Positions 1 through 6,576 of a DNA stretch of 64,000 nt are shown here, in pieces. The number at the start of each line of letters is the position of its first letter. Positions within the stretch are counted from its first letter, which is position 1. The DNA is from Streptomyces sp. NA02950 (lineage in GTDB: Bacteria > Actinomycetota > Actinomycetes > Streptomycetales > Streptomycetaceae): NCBI RefSeq assembly GCF_013364155.1, contig NZ_CP054916.1, positions 4,833,001 to 4,897,000 on the forward strand, written 5' to 3'. A program made the translations under genes and the position numbers. Below the pieces are notes generated by a model, which searched no databases, was not told where the DNA came from, and worked only from the letters and a program-made list of their open reading frames with translations.

Positions 1-225
1 CAGCCGCCCTCGCAGCCGCAGCCGGATCCGAACCAGACCCAGCCGCAGCCGCCGCCCCCACCGAACCAGCCGCCGCCGAACCAACCGCCTCCCAACCAGC
101 CCCCGCCGAACCAGCCTCCTCCCAACCAGCCGCCTCCGCAGCAGCCGCCGGACCAGAACCAGCAGCCGCAGCCGGATCCGAACCAGACCCAGCCCCCGCA
201 GCAGCCCCCGCCTTCCGGCCCGTGA
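1..225 (+). CDS. C-terminal end of a Pro/Gln/Asn-rich protein (partial)
   Basis: The frame is open from the first base to a TGA at 223-225. It encodes only a low-complexity tail of proline, glutamine and asparagine, built from repeated NQPPP, QPP and QPDPNQTQ units; the QPDPNQTQ block occurs twice. The folded part of the protein lies outside the window, so its function cannot be named. Such tails are common at the C-terminus of secreted or cell-wall-spanning actinobacterial proteins, but no sorting motif is visible. The repeats may shrink or expand by slippage. Coding is supported by the uninterrupted frame ending just before a gene-free stretch. Confidence 0.6.
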   Translation, partial: QPPSQPQPDPNQTQPQPPPPPNQPPPNQPPPNQPPPNQPPPNQPPPQQPPDQNQQPQPDPNQTQPPQQPPPSGP

Positions 226-348
226 GGCCCCGACCGCAGAGGCAACGTCCCTGAGCGAGGAGCACTCCCCCGACCGGCGTCCGTTCGGTGCGATCCGCGG
301 ACGCCGGCCGCGTGCCCCGGCCGCTCCCCGGCCGCCCCGGGCGGCAGC

Positions 349-873
349 ATGGTGCCCATGGTGCTGCCCGGATTCCTGACCAGGACGATCAAACTGCTGC
401 TCGGCCGCGAGGACCGGCCGCTGCACACCCAGGCCGCCGCCGTGGCCACGCTCGTCCTGGGCGCGGTCATGCTGCTGGGCTCCTACGCCGTGGTGGCGGC
501 CGAGCGCGACGCCTCCTCGGCGAACCTCACCAGCTATCCCAAGGCCCTGTGGTGGTCGGCCGAGACGGCGACCACCGTCGGCTACGGCGACTTCTACCCG
601 GTCACCCTCTGGGGACGGCTGATCGCCTGCGTGGTGATGTTCGTGGGCATCACCACCTACGGCATGATCACCGCGGCCATCGCCGCCTGGTTCGTGGGCC
701 GCGAGCAGACGCGCCGGCACCGGCTGGCCGAGGCCGTCCACGACCGCGCCCTCGGCGGCGAGCGCCGGCTGTCCGCCGACGCCGAGGCCCTGTACGAGCG
801 CTTCGACCGGCTCGAGGGCCTGATCGCCACGGGCGGCTCCCGCCGCACCGACGGCGACGACCCCGCGCCCTGA
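349..873 (+). CDS. Two-TM potassium channel family protein
   Basis: This 174-residue protein has two hydrophobic segments, near residues 29-50 and 85-112, flanking a pore helix with the potassium selectivity filter TTVGYGD near residue 80. That layout (TM1, pore loop with TVGYGD, TM2) defines the KcsA/Kch-type two-TM channel superfamily, which works as a tetramer in the cytoplasmic membrane. The C-terminal 60 residues are charged and helical and could form a cytoplasmic bundle. A second ATG lies three codons into the frame, so the exact start is uncertain. The gene is single and followed by a strong hairpin at 923-956. Family assignment is confident; gating is unknown. Confidence 0.88.
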   Translation: MVPMVLPGFLTRTIKLLLGREDRPLHTQAAAVATLVLGAVMLLGSYAVVAAERDASSANLTSYPKALWWSAETATTVGYGDFYPVTLWGRLIACVVMFVGITTYGMITAAIAAWFVGREQTRRHRLAEAVHDRALGGERRLSADAEALYERFDRLEGLIATGGSRRTDGDDPAP

Positions 874-922
874 TCCAACTACCGGCCCCACGCGGCCCGT
901 TGCCCGCTCCGCCCGCACACGA

Positions 923-956
923 CGAAGGGCCCGGCTCCTGAGAGCCGGGCCCTTCG
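923..956. terminator. Perfect 14-bp hairpin between channel gene and AICE-1
   Basis: Positions 923-936 are perfectly complementary to 943-956 around a 6-nt loop. The hairpin could end the channel gene from the left. It probably also served as the transcription terminator of the tRNA-Ser gene that stood here, on the minus strand, before AICE-1 inserted. Confidence 0.75.
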
Positions 957-963
957 TTCTTCG

Positions 964-1020
964 AGCGGTAGCGGTGGGATTTGAACCCACGGAGGAGTTG
1001 CCCCCTCACACGCTTTCGAG
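964..1020. repeat. Left attachment site of AICE-1 (57-bp direct repeat)
   Basis: This stretch is identical to 14468-14524, where it forms the 3' part of tRNA-Ser(CGA) including T-arm, variable arm and the anticodon side. Identity ends after GAG at 1018-1020. Here it is only a tRNA fragment, as expected for the displaced end left by site-specific integration. Confidence 0.95.
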
Positions 1021-1055
1021 TTCCACACCCGTGGTCGGCGACCCTGAGCGGCGCC

Positions 1056-1149
1056 GTTCACCTCCGTTCACCACAGTTCACGGGCTGCTTCTGACCTGGG
1101 CTGGAGCGTCTGGCCGTACGGCCGTGAACGCGGGTGAACGGAGGCGAAC
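1056..1149. promoter_or_regulatory. Helically phased hexamer clusters beside att (probable Xis/Int sites)
   Basis: GTTCAC occurs at 1056, 1066 and 1076, exactly 10 bp apart. After a 48-bp step, the reverse complement GTGAAC appears at 1124 and 1134, with the variant GCGAAC at 1144, again at 10-bp steps. One copy per helical turn suits cooperative binding by an excisionase. The same layout is found near the other two tRNA fragments in the window (48887 and 51395). Assigning the sites to Xis is inference. Confidence 0.65.
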
Positions 1150-1169
1150 GAGACGGAAACTGAGACGGA
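1147..1169. repeat. 23-bp terminal direct repeat, left copy
   Basis: This 23-bp sequence, containing two GAGACGG units, recurs identically and in the same direction at 14391-14413, just inside the other end of AICE-1. One copy near each att suggests arm-type binding sites for the tyrosine integrase. A 14-bp part also occurs inside the integrase gene near 13251. Confidence 0.65.
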
Positions 1170-1201
1170 CGTGGGGTCCTGGGGCTGCAACATCGGGGGG
1201 G

Positions 1202-1239
1202 ACAGCCGGGACAGGTCCGTTTGCCGCTGTCCCGGCTGT
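1202..1239. repeat. Inverted repeat ACAGCCGGGACAG / CTGTCCCGGCTGT
   Basis: A 13-bp motif at 1202-1214 is perfectly inverted at 1227-1239 with a 12-nt spacer. The same motif recurs several times at 12751-12871 around the start of the excisionase gene. It may be a recognition sequence shared by the two ends of the element, or a terminator for the Nudix gene coming from the right. Confidence 0.55.
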
Positions 1240-1314
1240 TTGAGCAGGTCAGGGAGACACCGAGACAGAGAGACAGGGAAGACACTCCAATGTTCCAGCC
1301 TCTCCGTACCGCTT

Positions 1315-1785
1315 CTACGGGAGCTCTCCGTGCTCCAGGTACCCGATGTTGGCGTTGTCCCGAGCTCGCGCTGCTGCGCGGATGCGCCGGGCGAGGCGCG
1401 GGATGGTCAGGCTGTCGACATCCTCGACGTGGTGGAAGCCGTAAGCGCGCAGCTCTGCGACCTGGAGGCGGATCTGTGCCCGCAGCTCGCTCGAAAGAAC
1501 GCCACCGTCGAAGATGTAAAGGATCTTGTCGCCCTCGGCAGGGTTCGGCGCCCAGTCCACGACGAGTAGGCGACCGATGGCAGGCGTGATGCCTAGCTCT
1601 TCCTGGACCTCGCGCACACATGCCTGCCGCGGGGACTCGCCAGTTTCGACGTAGCCCCCGGGAATCTCCTGGTAGTCCTTGTACGTCGGCTCCACCAGGA
1701 GCACCTGTCCTTGCTCGTCAAAGAACAGCGCGCCCGCTGCAACGCGCGGGCGCGCCATCTTCGCTTCGTGCTCGTTCTCAGTCAC
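1315..1785 (-). CDS. Nudix hydrolase of AICE-1
   Basis: About 156 residues with a complete Nudix box: GGYVETGE followed by REVQEELG, matching Gx5Ex7REUXEEXGU, near residues 50-75. Nudix enzymes hydrolyse nucleoside diphosphates linked to another group; this substrate is unknown. The GTG at 1785 starts MTENEHEAK; an ATG at 1758 (MARPRV) is the alternative. The upstream XRE gene ends at 1805, so the two are probably one transcript. XRE-Nudix pairs are a recurring regulatory module at this end of AICEs, where they may sense a metabolic signal that permits transfer. That role is inference; enzyme family is certain. Confidence 0.88.
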   Translation of the reverse strand: MTENEHEAKMARPRVAAGALFFDEQGQVLLVEPTYKDYQEIPGGYVETGESPRQACVREVQEELGITPAIGRLLVVDWAPNPAEGDKILYIFDGGVLSSELRAQIRLQVAELRAYGFHHVEDVDSLTIPRLARRIRAAARARDNANIGYLEHGELP

Positions 1786-1804
1786 GCGTACGAGCCTAAC
1801 CAGC

Positions 1805-3031
1805 TCAGACGACCCGAAGCCTCTCGGCCAGGTCGGCGACCGACCGGGAAGGTCGTCCACGGGTACCGCGGACCCAGCCGAGCACGAGTTCACGGCTCAT
1901 GTAGTGGTGCCGTACCTGCTCAGGGGCAATCTGCTCGGCTTCGAGCACCATGGAGAGCGCGTCATCAGTCCGATTCCAGGCGCTCAGAGCCCGGGCCACC
2001 TCAAGGTTGTGCCGCACGCGCCGCTCGGTCGGCAGGCCGCTCGTGTCGAGCTGTTGGCCGACTTCCGCCGCGATCTGCATGTCTCCGAGCTCCCCCGCCG
2101 TGGCCACCCGGTGAATCGCCACGTTGGTGGGGCCGAACGCCGTCCACATGTGATTCGCGTCTGCACCGAGTCGCCCAGCCGACTCCTCGGCTTCGCGGAG
2201 GAAGGTCTGCGCCGTGGCGCGGTCCTCGGCTCGGGCCGCCGCCATCGAGCCCGTGAGGAAGAGCGTTCCGTACACGGAGAGGTAGGCAGGGGAAGCCTGG
2301 CCAAGACGGGGCTGGAGGACCCCAGCCGCGTCGTTCACCAGTTTCACCGCTGTCTCGAAGCGTCCGGTTGACAGGAGACAGTGCGTAACGGACCGGAAGA
2401 GTGACCCAGTGACCACGTCGTTCCCGCTCTGCTGCGCGGCGGTGAGCCCCCGGTCCGCCGCGATCCACGCAAGCTCGTTCTCTCCGAGCTTCCCGAGCAC
2501 CATCGCCGCGCCCTGGTAGGTCATCGCGAGCAGTGCGTGGGCTTCTTCGCGGTCGGTCCCGCTGTACGACCGCGCAGCGACCAGTGCGTCAGCCAGCAAC
2601 AGCGGAAGCTGCCGGGTGGCGAAGCCGTAGCGCGAGTTCTGGTACGCGTCCCAAACCTCACCGACGTCGGCACGCAGGTCGGCGAGTGCCGGCGGTTCGC
2701 TGTCGGTCGCGAGTGTCCCCAGCAAGGGGGTCAAGAGCCTGTAGTCCATCAGCGCCTCACGGAGCGCGGGGACCGTGCGATGCCCGCTCTCGTTGGACCA
2801 CTCCATGAGCGTCGGTTCCGCGAGCAGGTCGCCGAGGGACACATCCAGTGCATCGGCGAGTGTCCTGATCACTGACAGTCGGTCGAGTTCAATGCGGTTG
2901 TTCTCCGCCTTGCTGAGCCAATCCGTGGTGCGGCCGACCAGCCCGGCCAGCACCTCCTGAGACATGCCGCGACGGCGGCGGTACCACGCGACGCGTTCAC
3001 CGATGGTCAGGTGCTGTGTCATTCCTCGCAT
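1805..3031 (-). CDS. XRE-type regulator with long helical (TPR-like) C-terminal region
   Basis: 408 residues. The first 70 form a lambda-repressor/XRE helix-turn-helix (GERVAWYRRRRGMSQEVLA, then GRTTDWLSKAENNR). The remaining 330 residues are alanine-rich helical pairs like the TPR-type sensor regions of actinobacterial XRE regulators. It sits upstream of the Nudix gene in the same direction and likely controls element genes in response to a small molecule or peptide. The ATG at 3031 has a GAGG about 10 nt upstream; an ATG at 3022 is also possible. No enzymatic domain is visible. DNA binding is confident, targets are unknown. Confidence 0.85.
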   Translation of the reverse strand: MRGMTQHLTIGERVAWYRRRRGMSQEVLAGLVGRTTDWLSKAENNRIELDRLSVIRTLADALDVSLGDLLAEPTLMEWSNESGHRTVPALREALMDYRLLTPLLGTLATDSEPPALADLRADVGEVWDAYQNSRYGFATRQLPLLLADALVAARSYSGTDREEAHALLAMTYQGAAMVLGKLGENELAWIAADRGLTAAQQSGNDVVTGSLFRSVTHCLLSTGRFETAVKLVNDAAGVLQPRLGQASPAYLSVYGTLFLTGSMAAARAEDRATAQTFLREAEESAGRLGADANHMWTAFGPTNVAIHRVATAGELGDMQIAAEVGQQLDTSGLPTERRVRHNLEVARALSAWNRTDDALSMVLEAEQIAPEQVRHHYMSRELVLGWVRGTRGRPSRSVADLAERLRVV

Positions 3032-3060
3032 GAACCCAGCCTCACGTCAGGTTACGAAGC

Positions 3061-3085
3061 GACCCCGGAAGGTTTTTCCGGGGTC
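3061..3085. terminator. 10-bp hairpin between XRE and GntR regulators
   Basis: Positions 3061-3070 and 3076-3085 pair perfectly around a 5-nt T-rich loop. It lies in the divergent region upstream of the XRE gene and could insulate it from transcription entering from the right. Confidence 0.5.
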
Positions 3086-3151
3086 ATAAGAGAGGTTCGC
3101 CATAGCGTCGAGAGCGTTCGGCAACGAGACATCCAAGGGGGTGGGCTGGAC

Positions 3152-3334
3152 GTGTACTTGACGGCTCGGGAGCGGCATCAACTGATGGTGGCCCTAAGGG
3201 ACCTGTCTGCGGAAGTGCGAGGGCTGGCCGATCGGTGTGACCGAGTAGCACACCGCGTCATTCAGACTCGATCCGCTCTTCCAGATGGCGGAGGCGGTCT
3301 TTCAGGCCGGTCACGTCGTCCCGGATCGCCTTGA
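3152..3334 (+). CDS. Small hypothetical protein, tail overlapping gntR antisense
   Basis: A GTG at 3152 follows AAGGGGG by about 10 nt and opens 60 codons beginning MYLTARERHQLMVALRDL. The first 40 residues look like a helical, charged small protein. The last 20 overlap the 3' end of the GntR gene on the other strand and may be shadow coding. I do not recognise a family. It could be a minor AICE regulator, or not a gene at all. Confidence 0.3.
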   Translation: MYLTARERHQLMVALRDLSAEVRGLADRCDRVAHRVIQTRSALPDGGGGLSGRSRRPGSP

Positions 3335-3623
3335 TCTCCTGCATGAGGGCAAGGAACTCGGGGCTCGGTGCTTGCTCGTCTGTTGGTTCGGACTGAGCAC
3401 TCACGAAGTAGCCGCGGGTCGAGTCGGGATGAACGACACCCCACTTGCTCAGCAGCTGAAGCGCCTTGCTGGCGGTACCGGCGGAAACGGCGAAGCGGTC
3501 GGCGATCTCGCGGACTGACGGCATTTTGTCGCCCGGCTTGTGCTTGCCCGCCGTGATCTCTTCCCGCAGGTCAGCAGCGATCTTCTCGTTCACGCGGCGC
3601 GACTCATCACCAGTTGACGTCAT
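3258..3623 (-). CDS. Short GntR-family repressor of AICE-1 (KorSA-like)
   Basis: 121 residues: an N-terminal GntR winged helix (IAADLREEITAGKHKPGDK, then SVREIADRFAVSAGTASKAL) followed by a short acidic coiled coil rather than a ligand domain. This truncated form matches the KorSA type, which represses transfer and replication genes in AICEs such as pSAM2. It is divergent from the long rightward operon, and paired TTGTGCTAG repeats overlap the predicted operon promoter (3676-3709). A similar protein is encoded at the same place in AICE-2 (53462-53845). Family is secure; repressor role is inferred from position and relatives. Confidence 0.87.
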   Translation of the reverse strand: MTSTGDESRRVNEKIAADLREEITAGKHKPGDKMPSVREIADRFAVSAGTASKALQLLSKWGVVHPDSTRGYFVSAQSEPTDEQAPSPEFLALMQEIKAIRDDVTGLKDRLRHLEERIESE

Positions 3624-3675
3624 GACGTCGATGGTAGCCAGCCCTTCTTGAGTTCAACCAGCAGTGACAGCACAG

Positions 3676-3709
3676 TTGATTGTGCTAGCTGTACCGCTTG
3701 TGCTAGAAC
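3676..3709 (+). promoter_or_regulatory. Predicted operon promoter with two TTGTGCTAG operator repeats
   Basis: TTGTGCTAG occurs at 3680-3688 and again at 3698-3706, 18 bp apart. TTGTGC (3680) and TAGAAC (3704) could serve as -35 and -10 boxes with an 18-bp spacer, so the repeats overlap both boxes. This is a natural repressor site for the divergent GntR protein. Transcription would run into the leader RNA. Confidence 0.5.
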
Positions 3710-3777
3710 AGTGCCACGGCCGGAGGAGACCGGGACCTGTGGGGATCCCCGCAGGTCAACGGGCCGAAGTGATCGCG

Positions 3778-3934
3778 TGTTGCTTGAGAACTGCATAGGT
3801 CCCAGCCGACGCCGCTGATGGGAGGTGTACGGCACGGCTGGAGGCAGACCACCGGACGGCGCGTAGTGCGTCCCCGAGGGGACGAGGGTGCGACTCCCTC
3901 GCCGTCCGCTCTCCGCTCGGCCCATGGCCGAGCG
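3778..3934 (+). ncRNA. Structured leader RNA of AICE-1: boxA-like, stem, tRNA-like fold, palindrome
   Basis: The segment starts with a boxA-like sequence (TGTTGCTTGAGAACT, 3778-3792), resembling the rRNA antitermination signal. A stem follows: CCAGCCG 3802-3808 with CGGCTGG 3835-3841. Next is a compact tRNA-like fold: GGACGGC 3854-3860 pairs with GCCGTCC 3901-3907. Inside it is a 5-bp hairpin (3870-3883), directly abutted by a T-arm-like hairpin (GAGGG 3884-3888, loop TGCGACT, CCCTC 3896-3900). A 9-bp terminator-like hairpin at 3914-3934 closes the unit. About 130 nt are roughly 90% identical to 54045-54180 in AICE-2, and the differences lie mostly in loops and spacers. There is no anticodon arm, so it is not an ordinary tRNA. 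Confidence 0.7.
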
Positions 3935-3986
3935 CTGAGGGAGCCGGGACAGACCGTCCCGCACCACTGATCCGAGAGGAGCCCCC

Positions 3987-4172
3987 ATGGGCAAGAAGTT
4001 CTCTTTCAAGGCGACCGTGCGCGATGTGCGGACCGGTGAGACCGGAACCGCGCAGGGCAAGGTCGAGGGCGACGACACGTACACCCAGGCGCGAGCGCGC
4101 ACCGACATCGAGGCGTGGGCGAACACCGTGCCGGGCCGCAACCTCACCGCGACCGACATACAGCTCAGCTGA
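3987..4172 (+). CDS. Small conserved-looking protein, first gene of the AICE-1 operon
   Basis: 61 residues beginning MGKKFSFKATVRDVRTG, with ATG at 3987 and an AGAGGAG Shine-Dalgarno 8 nt upstream. It is basic at the N-terminus and acidic in the middle, without membrane segments or cysteines. It is the first reading frame after the structured leader RNA. I recognise no domain. Good ribosome site, codon bias and position argue that it is real; it may be an early regulator of transfer, but that is only a guess. Confidence 0.65.
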   Translation: MGKKFSFKATVRDVRTGETGTAQGKVEGDDTYTQARARTDIEAWANTVPGRNLTATDIQLS

Positions 4173-4250
4173 CAGTTGCCCGATCCGCCCGGCCGCGTGC
4201 CGGGCGGTGAGGGGAGCCGGACAGCACGGTTCCGATCACCGACATAGAGC

Positions 4251-4289
4251 GGGGCGCGCCCTCCGCCTGGACAGCACCGGGCGCGCCCC
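4251..4289 (+). terminator. Intra-operon hairpin, 11-bp stem
   Basis: GGGGCGCGCCC at 4251-4261 pairs with 4279-4289 across a 17-nt loop, between two small genes of the same operon. With no T-run it may act as an attenuator or RNA stabiliser rather than a full stop. Confidence 0.45.
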
Positions 4290-4309
4290 ATGACCCCGCG
4301 AAGGGATCG

Positions 4310-4495
4310 ATGGTGAGCATATTCCGCTCTCGCACCGACGCACAGTCCGAGACGGTCGCGCAGCTGCACGCTGACGCGCGCCGGGACTACCAGCAGCACA
4401 ACAGCGCGGAGAACCAGGCCGCGGCCCGTGAGCAGTCCGGGCAGGCCCGCACCGACGGCAACGTCTCGGGCGGCTGCTGGGGCCGCCGCAAGTAG
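4310..4495 (+). CDS. Small hydrophilic protein of AICE-1
   Basis: 61 residues from ATG 4310, very rich in Gln, Ala, Asp and Arg, ending in SGGCWGRRK with a single cysteine. It is predicted to be helical and soluble. It lies between two strong hairpins (4251-4289 and 4531-4572), so it may be separately regulated or processed inside the long operon. No family is recognised. The start is preceded by AAGGG, a weak ribosome site. Confidence 0.5.
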   Translation: MVSIFRSRTDAQSETVAQLHADARRDYQQHNSAENQAAAREQSGQARTDGNVSGGCWGRRK

Positions 4496-4530
4496 CCGCA
4501 CGCGGCATTCCTGGTTCCACCCATCTGCGC

Positions 4531-4572
4531 CCGGGGCGGTCGTCTCTCGCCACAAGACCGCGACCGCCCCGG
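4531..4572 (+). repeat. Operon hairpin repeat, copy 1
   Basis: CCGGGGCGGTCG (4531-4542) pairs with 4561-4572 across an 18-nt loop. Nearly the same stem and loop recur at 10786-10827, and a weaker relative at 61767-61810 in AICE-2. The hairpin ends 39 nt before the next ATG (4611), the same distance as in AICE-2. Confidence 0.7.
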
Positions 4573-4610
4573 GCCCTACCCCTGCCTGATCAGGCAGCAG
4601 GAGACTGACT

Positions 4611-4907
4611 ATGCGCACCTACATAGGAGATCAAGAGGCCGTCAGCGCCTCGGAGTTCATCGAACTCGCCCTCGGTACACCGCCGGAACTGTGGCTCGGG
4701 GTGCCGGGAGAGACCGAGGAAGAGCGCGCAGCGCGGCAGGACGCGGCCCGCGACATCCTCGCCGACGACCCACAGCTGGTCGACGCCGTGTCCCGGCTCG
4801 CCGCGGAGGCCATCGCCGTACACGCCCCGGCACTGCTGAACGTCGTCCCCCTGACCCGCCCGGCCCGGCGCCGGTCCCGGGCCTGTGGGCCGGAGGTGGC
4901 GGCATGA
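4611..4907 (+). CDS. Hypothetical 98-residue acidic protein of AICE-1
   Basis: Starts at ATG 4611 behind GCAGGAG and ends in an ATGA overlap with the GGDEF gene, so the two are translationally coupled. The first 75 residues are acidic and helical (SASEFIELALGTPPELWLG); the tail is basic. No domain is recognised. The tight coupling suggests that it works with, or sets the level of, the GGDEF protein. Confidence 0.7.
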   Translation: MRTYIGDQEAVSASEFIELALGTPPELWLGVPGETEEERAARQDAARDILADDPQLVDAVSRLAAEAIAVHAPALLNVVPLTRPARRRSRACGPEVAA

Positions 4908-5548
4908 GCCACGCTCTGACCGCCGTATCCGCCGCTGCCCCACTGGCCACCGGATGGGCCATGCATGGGCTGTGGTTCCGCCACCGCCTCAACCGCGCCC
5001 GCCGCGACCCGCTCACCGACCTGCCCACCCGGGCCGCGTTCGAGAAGCACGCCGCGCAGCTGCTGCGCAAGGATCGGTGTGCGGTACTGGTCATCGACCT
5101 GGACGGGTTCAAGCAGATCAACGACGTCCACGGGCACGCAGCAGGTGACACCGCGATCCGCGAGACCGGCCAGCGCCTTGCCCAATGGGCCGAGCCGCTG
5201 GGCACCGTGGCACGGCTGGGCGGGGATGAGTTCGCCGCCGCGATCTGCTGCCCGGACACCGACACCCTGAGTGGCGAGCTGACGCACCTGCACCAGTGGC
5301 TGTGCTCCGTCGTCACGTACGACGGGCTGCCGCTGCCCCTGGGCGCCTCCATCGGTGCCTACGCCCACACCCCCGATGGCCCGGCCGCTGATCTGGCGAG
5401 CGCGCTACGGGCCGCGGATGAGGCCATGTACGGGGTCAAGCAGACCGGCGGCGGCTGGACCATCAAGCACACCATCAGCCCGGACTACCGCACGGTCAAC
5501 GGCCGTCGCGACGGTCGCCGCGGCACCGCCACGGAAGGGGGCTCATAG
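4904..5548 (+). CDS. GGDEF-domain protein (possible diguanylate cyclase) of AICE-1
   Basis: 214 residues; ATG 4904 overlaps the previous stop. After a weakly hydrophobic 30-residue N-terminus comes a full GGDEF domain: DPLTDLPTR near 38, the metal/substrate segment DLDGFKQIND near 70, and the intact active-site loop RLGGDEF near 110. The usual RxxD inhibitory site just before the loop is absent. If active, it would make cyclic di-GMP from two GTP. In Streptomyces c-di-GMP holds cells in vegetative growth through BldD, so a mobile element could use it to steer host development. Catalytic motifs are seen; activity and role are inferred. Confidence 0.85.
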   Translation: MSHALTAVSAAAPLATGWAMHGLWFRHRLNRARRDPLTDLPTRAAFEKHAAQLLRKDRCAVLVIDLDGFKQINDVHGHAAGDTAIRETGQRLAQWAEPLGTVARLGGDEFAAAICCPDTDTLSGELTHLHQWLCSVVTYDGLPLPLGASIGAYAHTPDGPAADLASALRAADEAMYGVKQTGGGWTIKHTISPDYRTVNGRRDGRRGTATEGGS

Positions 5549-6576
5549 TGGCTGCCCAGACCGAGACCGGCCCGGTGGCTGCCCCGCAGGTTCCGTCGCT
5601 GTCCCGCGCGGAGTTGTGGCTGCTGGGTCTGGTCGGTGCTGCGGGCATCGGCGTGGGCGGATTGGGGTTCGCCGCATCGTTCGACGCGGTATCCGCGGCC
5701 GGGGCTCGGTGGGGGTTCCGGTATCCGTGGATGCTGCCCGTCGGCATCGACGCCGCGGTTCCGGTGTTCACCGTGGCCAACCTGCTGCTGATCCGGATGA
5801 ACATGCCGCTCGCCTGGGTGCGGTTCGTGCCCTGGGTGCTGACGCTGGTCACCTGCTGGCTGAACATCGCGGCCGGACACTCGCTGTCGGCGAAGGTGGC
5901 GCACGGCACGATGCCGCTGCTGTGGGTGGTGCTCTCCGAGGTGGCCGCGCACGTCTACGCAGTGCGGATCGGCGCGGTGACCGGTCGCCGCATGGAGCGC
6001 ATCCGGCGTTCCCGCTGGCTGCTCGCCCCGCTGTCGACGTTCGCTCTGTGGCGCCGCATGACCCTGTGGGAGATCACCTCCTATGCCGACGCCCTCGGCC
6101 GCGAGCGCGAACGGCAGCTCGCCCGCGCCGACCTCCGTGAGCGGCATGGGCGGCGGTGGCGCTCGAAGACCCCGCACCGGGAACGCGTGCTGCTCAGGCT
6201 CGGCGACCTCGCCCCCGCCAGCGAAGCCGAGCCGGACCCGGTGCCGGCACTTCCGACGGACGAGGCGCAGCCGCCCACGGCCGACGAGTCCGAAGCGAAG
6301 TCGAAGCCGCGACGGCGGCCGGGCAAGCCCGCGGCTAAGACCAGTCGGACGGCACGTGGCTTCGAGGAGCTGCTGAGGGAGGCGCGCACGGTCACGGCCG
6401 ACTGGCCCGAGGAGCGGCTGAAGGCCGAACCCCTCCGCCAGGTGCTCCACTGCGGCGCCCAGCACGCCCGCTCGCTGCGCGACGCGCTGAAGGCCGAACG
6501 CGCCGATGACCGTCCGCTGCATGCCGTGGACGAGCCGGAGGAGGACACCGGCCAGACCGAGGGTGAAGCCGCTTGA
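5548..6576 (+). CDS. DUF2637-type membrane protein of AICE-1
   Basis: 342 residues from GTG 5548, overlapping the previous TAG. The first 140 residues hold about four transmembrane helices typical of the DUF2637 family found in AICEs and Streptomyces plasmids. A long charged cytoplasmic tail follows, rich in Arg, Glu and Pro. Such proteins sit next to TraB and are thought to help spread DNA between mycelial compartments, by analogy with Spd proteins. AICE-2 encodes a relative (54847-55869) with a far longer charged helix. Its stop overlaps the start of the next gene (TTGA). Confidence 0.82.
   Translation: MAAQTETGPVAAPQVPSLSRAELWLLGLVGAAGIGVGGLGFAASFDAVSAAGARWGFRYPWMLPVGIDAAVPVFTVANLLLIRMNMPLAWVRFVPWVLTLVTCWLNIAAGHSLSAKVAHGTMPLLWVVLSEVAAHVYAVRIGAVTGRRMERIRRSRWLLAPLSTFALWRRMTLWEITSYADALGRERERQLARADLRERHGRRWRSKTPHRERVLLRLGDLAPASEAEPDPVPALPTDEAQPPTADESEAKSKPRRRPGKPAAKTSRTARGFEELLREARTVTADWPEERLKAEPLRQVLHCGAQHARSLRDALKAERADDRPLHAVDEPEEDTGQTEGEAA

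Noticed and set aside
3810..3830. Hammerhead ribozyme (CTGATG)
   Set aside because: The GAAA core half and the three-way junction are missing.
3854..3911. Ordinary tRNA gene in the AICE leader
   Set aside because: The acceptor-like and T-arm-like helices are present, but no D-arm or 7-nt anticodon loop exists; the middle hairpin has a 4-nt loop.
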